Source of the DNA: Clostridiales bacterium
GTDB lineage: Bacteria > Bacillota_A > Clostridia > Peptostreptococcales > Anaerovoracaceae
Assembly: GCA_024697655.1 (NCBI GenBank)
Contig: JAILFI010000134.1
Location: 1 to 9,765 of the forward strand
DNA: 9,765 bases
Direction of reading: 5' to 3'
The notes beneath the pieces were generated by a model. That model saw nothing but the letters and a program-made list of their open reading frames with translations, was not told where the DNA came from and searched no databases. Positions within the stretch are counted from its first letter, which is position 1. Each line of letters starts with the position of its first letter. Below, piece by piece: positions 5,961 to 9,765 of this stretch. Both the position numbers and the translations under genes were made by a program.

Positions 5961-7396
5961 CAGGCAAAGTGGACTTTGCCGCCGAGCGACGCGAAAGCGT
6001 CGAAGAACAGCGGCCAGGATTTGTTGACGGCGTCGCTGCCGGTGATGTGGACCGGACGGTCCGCGGCAGTTGCCGCGATGGCGGCGGCCATCACGATGCG
6101 GTGGTCGCGCATGCCGTCGACGAGGATCGGTTGTGCGTCTGCCGTCGTACCGGCAGCGGTTCCATAAGATGCACCGTCCGTACCTTCCGGCGCGTGCGGC
6201 GCGAGAAGCAGTCCGTCTTCCGTGACCTCGCAGGGACATCCGAACGCGTCCATGAGAGCTTTGACGGAAGCGAGCCGGTCGCTCTCCTTGATGCGGAGTC
6301 TGCCGGCGCCGATGATCTGCATGCGGGTGCCGGTGCCCCAGGCGAGGACGGCGAGGACAGGGACAAGGTCCGGGATGTCCTCCGCATCGATGAGCAGTTC
6401 GCTGGGCATCCACCCGAGGCTCGACGCGAGCCCGGCAGCAGGTTCAGTTGCCTGGGCTTCTCTGTACCGTTTGCAGCCGGCGATGATGTCGGTGATGATC
6501 CTGTCGCCCTGCGGGGAGTTTTCCCCGAGGCCGGTGATCTCTACCCGGCTGCCAAGTGCGTCGGCGGCGAGGAAGAACGCGCTGTTCGACCAGTCGCCTT
6601 CCGGGTGCAAAGGCGCTGCCGGCGCTTTGTACTGCTGCCCGCCCGGCACGACAAAACACGTCCCGGCGTTTTCTTTGAGGGCAGTGAAAAAGCCGCCGCT
6701 TTCCGCACCGGTGCCGTCTCCGGCATCGTCCGAAGGGAGCGGCTCTTCGGTCACTTCGATCCCGAAATCCCGCAGGACGTTCAGTGTCATATCGACGTAC
6801 GGACGGGAGGCCAGCGTCCCGGTGACCCGGATGCGGCCGCCTTCTTCCGTGAGCGGCAGGGCAAAGAGCAGCCCCGTGATGAACTGTGAACTCACGCCGC
6901 CGCTGATGGTGTAGTCTCCGCCGGTCATCCTGCCCGAAACAGTGAGTTCCCCGTTGACCCCTTCTTTAAAGAACACGCCGTGGTCCTCCAGCTCCTGCTG
7001 GAGCGGGGAGAGCGGCCGCTTGGGGAGCCTGCCGCCGCGCAGGAACCGGATCCGTCTGCCGCCGTGCAGGAGCCGCTGCCAGCGGCTGCCGGCCGCGTGT
7101 GCGGGCAGCCTGTCATCCGGCAGTGCCGCTGCGATGGGCAGCAGGAACCGGAGCGTGGAGCCGGACTCCCGGCAGTCGAGAGTCAGGATCTCGTTCGTCC
7201 CTTCGGCGCCGCCGGCTGAGAAGAGCGTTTCGAGACACTCTTTGGTCGCGGCGATGTCTTCCGATAAGGCGGGAACGAGGACACACGAAGGATCCCCGGC
7301 CAGATAAGCCCCGATGAGGAGCCGGTGGCTGTGGGATTTGGACGGCGGTGCCGCCAGTGTGCCGTTCAGTTTTCCGGGGGTGATGATCGCGTCCAT
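5960..7396 (-). CDS. aroA: 5-enolpyruvylshikimate-3-phosphate synthase (EPSPS)
   Basis: 478 residues, about 50 longer than the typical 425-430. It transfers enolpyruvate from PEP to shikimate-3-phosphate. Key residues are present: Lys20, Ser21 and Arg25 in PSKSHSHR, ESGSTLR (77-83) in place of the NAGTA loop, KRP (126-128), the substrate-binding SSQF (169-172), Asp343 in EDIPD, Glu371 in RIKESDR, DHR (431-433), and NKSWP near the end. The extra length comes from insertions: about 94-114 (basic, PAHAAGSRWQRLLHGGR), about 219-245 (Gly/Asp-rich) and about 400-422 (Gly/Ala/Thr-rich). All are in frame and lie in loops between conserved blocks, so the enzyme should be active. GGAG lies 6 bases before the ATG, and the gap from the aroB stop is 32 bases. 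The ESGST loop differs from the glyphosate-sensitive E. coli type; the effect on inhibitor sensitivity cannot be read from sequence. Confidence 0.95.
   Translation of the reverse strand: MDAIITPGKLNGTLAAPPSKSHSHRLLIGAYLAGDPSCVLVPALSEDIAATKECLETLFSAGGAEGTNEILTLDCRESGSTLRFLLPIAAALPDDRLPAHAAGSRWQRLLHGGRRIRFLRGGRLPKRPLSPLQQELEDHGVFFKEGVNGELTVSGRMTGGDYTISGGVSSQFITGLLFALPLTEEGGRIRVTGTLASRPYVDMTLNVLRDFGIEVTEEPLPSDDAGDGTGAESGGFFTALKENAGTCFVVPGGQQYKAPAAPLHPEGDWSNSAFFLAADALGSRVEITGLGENSPQGDRIITDIIAGCKRYREAQATEPAAGLASSLGWMPSELLIDAEDIPDLVPVLAVLAWGTGTRMQIIGAGRLRIKESDRLASVKALMDAFGCPCEVTEDGLLLAPHAPEGTDGASYGTAAGTTADAQPILVDGMRDHRIVMAAAIAATAADRPVHITGSDAVNKSWPLFFDAFASLGGKVHFA
7029..7087. repeat. Imperfect 27-base-period duplication plus adjacent palindrome inside aroA
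   Basis: CTGCCGCCGCGCAGGAACCG (7029-7048) recurs at 7056-7075 with two changes (18 of 20 bases identical), a 27-base offset that keeps frame. In protein it gives RLLHGGRRI followed by RFLRGGRLP. Directly beside it, AGCCGCT (7071-7077) and AGCGGCT (7081-7087) form a 7-base inverted repeat with a 3-base loop. It marks the first AroA insertion and suggests growth by local duplication. Confidence 0.7.
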
Positions 7397-7406
7397 GGTA
7401 TACTCC

Positions 7407-7425
7407 GTACCGGCGCAGTACCGGC
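7407..7425. repeat. Two copies of GTACCGGC in the aroB-aroA gap
   Basis: GTACCGGC at 7407-7414 and 7418-7425, separated by three bases, lies in the only sizeable intergenic gap of the operon (32 bases), just upstream of the aroA ribosome binding site. The unit contains the palindromes GTAC and CCGG. Function unknown; it could be chance. Confidence 0.5.
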
Positions 7426-7428
7426 TGC

Positions 7429-8646
7429 TCAGGAAAGCGCAGTCTTAAGGAATCCTTTCAGGTCTGCGACCGGCAGTTTCTTCAGTTCGCAACGGCCGGC
7501 CCTGACGGGGATCACGAGGTTGATCGTATCCGCCGAGCGCTTTTTGTCTTTCATAGTGTAAGTATACAACGTTTCCGCGTCATACGGATAGACCAGCCGG
7601 TAACCGAGCGCAAAGAGGAGTCCGCCGAGCCTGGTGCCGAGGTCTTCTTCCGACCAGCCCAGCGCGGAAACCGCTTTGGCGCACAGGTACATGCCGGAGG
7701 CGACGGCGTGACCGTGGGTCACTTCGTAGTCCGAAGCGCCTTCGATGGCATGCCCGATGGTGTGCCCGAAGTTGAGCAGCTGCCGGGCGCCGGTATCGCG
7801 TTCGTCTTCTTCGACGAGCTTTTGCTTGAGTCCGATGGCCGCGGTGATGACGCGGGTGAGCATCTTTGGAGAGCGGAGCCGCTTCCAGACAGCCGGATCG
7901 GTATGGCCGGTCGTCCCGGTGAGGAGCGATTCCAGATCCTCCAGCAGGGAGGCATCGCCGATGACGCCGCATTTGATCGCTTCCGCGAGCCCGTCGAGCA
8001 GGATCTCTTCCGACAAGGTGTAAAGAAATCCTTCATGGATGACGACAAGCGCGGGCTGATGGAACGCGCCGGCGAGGTTTTTGCCGGCTGCGAGATCGAT
8101 CGCCGTCTTGCCGCCGACCGAACTGTCCACGCACGCGAGCAGGGTCGTGGGCACCTGGATGCAGCGGATGCCGCGCAGGTAGGTCGCGGCGAGGAATCCG
8201 CCCAGATCCCCGATAACACCGCCGCCCAGGGCGATCAGCACATCGCTGCGGGTAAAGCCGTTTTTCGCGAGCTGTTCCAGCCCGCAGCCGAAGTTGTCCA
8301 GGGATTTGCTCGTCTCGCCCGGCGGGACGATGAACCGCACGCTGTCCTGCTTGAGGGGACCGAGCGCATCGAGGAAGGTGTCCCCGTAGAGCTCGTTCAC
8401 GGTCTCATCCGTGAGCAGGAAGATGCGGGGCAGTGCAGACGCATTGCTGCTTTCAGAGGCTGTGCAGTCTGCCGCAGCCTCTTCGGAAACGCCGAGGAAC
8501 GCGGCGACTTCTTTCGCCGCTTCCGCCGCCGGCAGATACGGGTTGACCTGCGGACCGTATTCGTCTTCGCGCGCGTAAGACGCTTCGAAGATCCGCACAT
8601 CGTAAGCCGGTGCCGTTTTGATCTGTATCGTTCTCACAGGATCCAT
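7429..8646 (-). CDS. aroB: 3-dehydroquinate synthase
   Basis: 405 residues, about 45 longer than usual. It cyclises DAHP to 3-dehydroquinate using NAD+ and a divalent metal. Motifs in order: PPGETSKSL (108-116), GGGVIGDLGGFLAATYLRG (141-159, NAD site), PTTLLACVDSSVGGKTAID (166-184), and metal ligands Glu222 (GLAEAIK), His295 (NFGHTIGHAIE) and His311 (THGHAVASGM). The KDKK segment near 366-370 matches the family's basic C-terminal motif. The extra length sits between residues about 20 and 72. This Ala/Glu-rich, partly helical segment splits the first strand (YDVRI) from the second (RIFLLTDETV), where most AroB proteins have a short turn. It begins 2 bases after the tyrA stop, and AAAGG inside the tyrA end serves as ribosome binding site. 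All catalytic residues are intact. Confidence 0.96.
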   Translation of the reverse strand: MDPVRTIQIKTAPAYDVRIFEASYAREDEYGPQVNPYLPAAEAAKEVAAFLGVSEEAAADCTASESSNASALPRIFLLTDETVNELYGDTFLDALGPLKQDSVRFIVPPGETSKSLDNFGCGLEQLAKNGFTRSDVLIALGGGVIGDLGGFLAATYLRGIRCIQVPTTLLACVDSSVGGKTAIDLAAGKNLAGAFHQPALVVIHEGFLYTLSEEILLDGLAEAIKCGVIGDASLLEDLESLLTGTTGHTDPAVWKRLRSPKMLTRVITAAIGLKQKLVEEDERDTGARQLLNFGHTIGHAIEGASDYEVTHGHAVASGMYLCAKAVSALGWSEEDLGTRLGGLLFALGYRLVYPYDAETLYTYTMKDKKRSADTINLVIPVRAGRCELKKLPVADLKGFLKTALS

Positions 8647-8648
8647 AC

Positions 8649-9488
8649 TTAGAACCTTTCGTTATCGATTTCTTCTTTGCGCAGGCGGCCTTCGCGGAGG
8701 AGCTTGCGCAGCTGCTCAGGATCGTTGCCGCGGATGGCGTCACTGTAATCCTGCAGATTGGCGATGATCGCGTCGATCTCGTCCGCGAGGTTGTCCGGAT
8801 TCTCCAGGAAGAGCTCCGTCCACATGGTCTCGTTGAGTTTGGCGACGCGGGTCAGGTCTTTGTAGCTGCCCGCCGAGAAGCCGGCGTGGTTCGCCGCGTT
8901 CGGGCTCTTGATGTACGCGCTCGACACGACGTGCGCGAGCTGCGAGGTGAAGGCGATCATCCGGTCGTGTTCTTCCGGCGTCGTGATCTGGACGTTGGTG
9001 AAACCGATGGAGACCAGCAGTTTTTTCAGCCGGTCCACGACCGCGATCGGGGTGCCGGTGGGCGGCACGAGCACCATGCTGGCATTGTTGAAGAGCGCTT
9101 TCCGGGCGTACTCAAACCCGGAGTGCTCCACCCCTGCCATGGGGTGGCCGCCGATGAAGTAAAAACCGTGCTCCCTTGCGAGCGATTCTCCGACGGGGCA
9201 GATAGTCCCTTTGACGCCGCAGGTGTCCATGACGATCGCGTCCTTCTTGAACGTGCCCGCATACTGTTCGAGTACCTTGCGGGTCGCCTCCGGATAGAGG
9301 GCGATGATGACAAGGTCGCACAGGGGGATCATCTCAGGTGTGAGCTCTTCTTCGATCGCATTGACGAGCTTGGCGCGCCGGACGACTTCCGGGTTGGTGT
9401 CAAACCCGTACACGGTTTCGTCTGTGAGCTGGTTGAGTGCTTTGGCCATGCTGCCTCCGATGAGGCCGAGGCCGATCACGCCGATCAT
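8649..9488 (-). CDS. tyrA: Prephenate dehydrogenase (NAD+-type)
   Basis: 279 residues. It oxidatively decarboxylates prephenate to 4-hydroxyphenylpyruvate, the tyrosine branch. The Rossmann fold has GLGLIGGS (6-13), and Asp30 at the end of the second strand indicates NAD+ preference. The catalytic His115 lies in GGHPMAG, a second active-site His186 in SQLAH, and the substrate Arg214 in GSYKDLTRVA. The usual catalytic Ser in the DxGSVK motif is replaced: here it reads DTCGVK (88-93), a variant I recall from clostridial enzymes. There is no fused chorismate mutase and no C-terminal ACT domain, so tyrosine feedback through an ACT domain is not expected. AAAGGAG lies 7 bases before the ATG, and the start is 2 bases after the aroF stop. 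Confidence 0.94.
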   Translation of the reverse strand: MIGVIGLGLIGGSMAKALNQLTDETVYGFDTNPEVVRRAKLVNAIEEELTPEMIPLCDLVIIALYPEATRKVLEQYAGTFKKDAIVMDTCGVKGTICPVGESLAREHGFYFIGGHPMAGVEHSGFEYARKALFNNASMVLVPPTGTPIAVVDRLKKLLVSIGFTNVQITTPEEHDRMIAFTSQLAHVVSSAYIKSPNAANHAGFSAGSYKDLTRVAKLNETMWTELFLENPDNLADEIDAIIANLQDYSDAIRGNDPEQLRKLLREGRLRKEEIDNERF

Positions 9489-9490
9489 AG

Positions 9491-9765
9491 TTAAACTCCT
9501 TTATGGTACTGGTAGGAATACGGGCGAATCGCTTTGACCGCGCCCATCAGATCCGAGAACTCCTCGGGCCGGAGCGACTGGGCGCCGTCGGAGAGGGCGT
9601 GTGCCGGGTCGTTGTGGACCTCGATCATCAGGCCGTCCGCGCCGGCTGCGGTGGCTGCGAGCGCCATCGGTCTGACCAGAGCCGCGATGCCGGTGGCATG
9701 GCTCGGGTCGACGATGACCGGCAGGTGGGTCTGCTTTTTGAGATAAGGTACAGCCGACGGATCCA
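9491..9765 (-). CDS. aroF: 3-deoxy-7-phosphoheptulonate (DAHP) synthase, C-terminal part
   Basis: Only the last 90 residues are in the window; the start lies beyond the right edge. DAHP synthase condenses PEP with erythrose-4-phosphate, the first step of the pathway. The visible segment carries the metal and substrate motifs of the type I-beta (KdsA-like) subfamily: [12 protein letters not shown], then [24 protein letters not shown], followed by the closing helix and a short tail YSYQYHKGV. The subfamily often has an N-terminal regulatory domain, which cannot be judged here. The first complete codon in the window is at 9763-9761 and the stop is TAA at 9491-9493. Its 3' end contains the tyrA ribosome binding site. 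The operon promoter must lie further right. Confidence 0.93.
   Translation of the reverse strand, partial: DPSAVPYLKKQTHLPVIVDPSHATGIAALVRPMALAATAAGADGLMIEVHNDPAHALSDGAQSLRPEEFSDLMGAVKAIRPYSYQYHKGV

Noticed and set aside
4741..6027. 428-residue open frame on the plus strand, antisense to aroC and the start of aroE-aroK
   Set aside because: It is opposite well-supported conserved enzymes. Its composition (Arg, Ala, Gly and His rich, no recognisable motifs) is typical of shadow frames in GC-rich DNA, and no ribosome binding site is seen.
5897..6889. 330-residue open frame on the plus strand, antisense to aroA
   Set aside because: Antisense shadow of aroA. The codon pattern mirrors the real gene and it has no domain.
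7010..7130. Possible frameshift pair inside aroA producing the odd basic segment PAHAAGSRWQRLLHGGR
   Set aside because: The flanking conserved blocks are in the same frame and the alternative frame gives Ser/Gly/Pro-rich nonsense. An in-frame insertion with local duplication explains it better.
7708..8652. 314-residue open frame on the plus strand, antisense to aroB
   Set aside because: Shadow of aroB in GC-rich DNA with no motifs or initiation signal.
1..9765. CRISPR arrays, insertion sequences, toxin-antitoxin or defence genes
   Set aside because: No spaced direct repeats of CRISPR type, no transposase motifs, no terminal inverted repeats and no defence domains were seen. The window is mostly core metabolism.

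Overview
The window is a GC-rich bacterial chromosome segment that looks like a Bacillota (Firmicutes) genome, probably Clostridia. The grounds are strong AGGAGG-type ribosome binding sites, a Cys-lipobox lipoprotein, a Firmicutes-style secreted NagZ-like glycosidase, and enzyme variants such as DTCGVK in TyrA and ESGSTLRF in AroA that I associate with clostridial proteins. The genus cannot be named from sequence alone.

Layout. (1) Positions 1-438 hold no convincing gene. They contain a terminator-like structure at the far left, an AT-rich stretch with two short tandem repeats, and the terminator of a tRNA gene. (2) A tRNA-Ala(CGC) gene lies at 439-514 on the minus strand, with a clear promoter at 551-579 and its own terminator at 403-436. 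(3) Positions 749-3472 (plus strand) carry a probable two-gene unit: a small lipoprotein of unknown function, then a secreted family 3 glycoside hydrolase of the NagZ (beta-N-acetylglucosaminidase) type. (4) A bidirectional terminator at 3512-3535 separates this unit from the convergent block to its right. (5) From the right edge to 3541 (minus strand) runs a tightly packed aromatic amino acid operon, in transcription order aroF (3' end only), tyrA, aroB, aroA, aroC and a fused aroE-aroK. Gaps between genes are 2 to 32 bases.

How the genes work together. AroF makes DAHP and AroB closes it to 3-dehydroquinate. The AroE half of the fusion reduces dehydroshikimate to shikimate and the AroK half phosphorylates it. 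AroA adds the enolpyruvyl group and AroC forms chorismate. TyrA oxidises prephenate toward tyrosine. The window lacks dehydroquinate dehydratase (aroD/aroQ) and chorismate mutase/prephenate dehydratase, so these must lie upstream of the right edge or elsewhere.

I see no phage, transposon, CRISPR or defence system, and no evidence for a wholly new system. The points most worth a second look are the bifunctional AroE-AroK protein, lineage-specific insertions in AroB and AroA (one in AroA next to a 27-base-period imperfect duplication), the acidic linker in the secreted glycosidase and its lipoprotein partner, and the repeat-bearing AT-rich stretch beside the tRNA 3' end.
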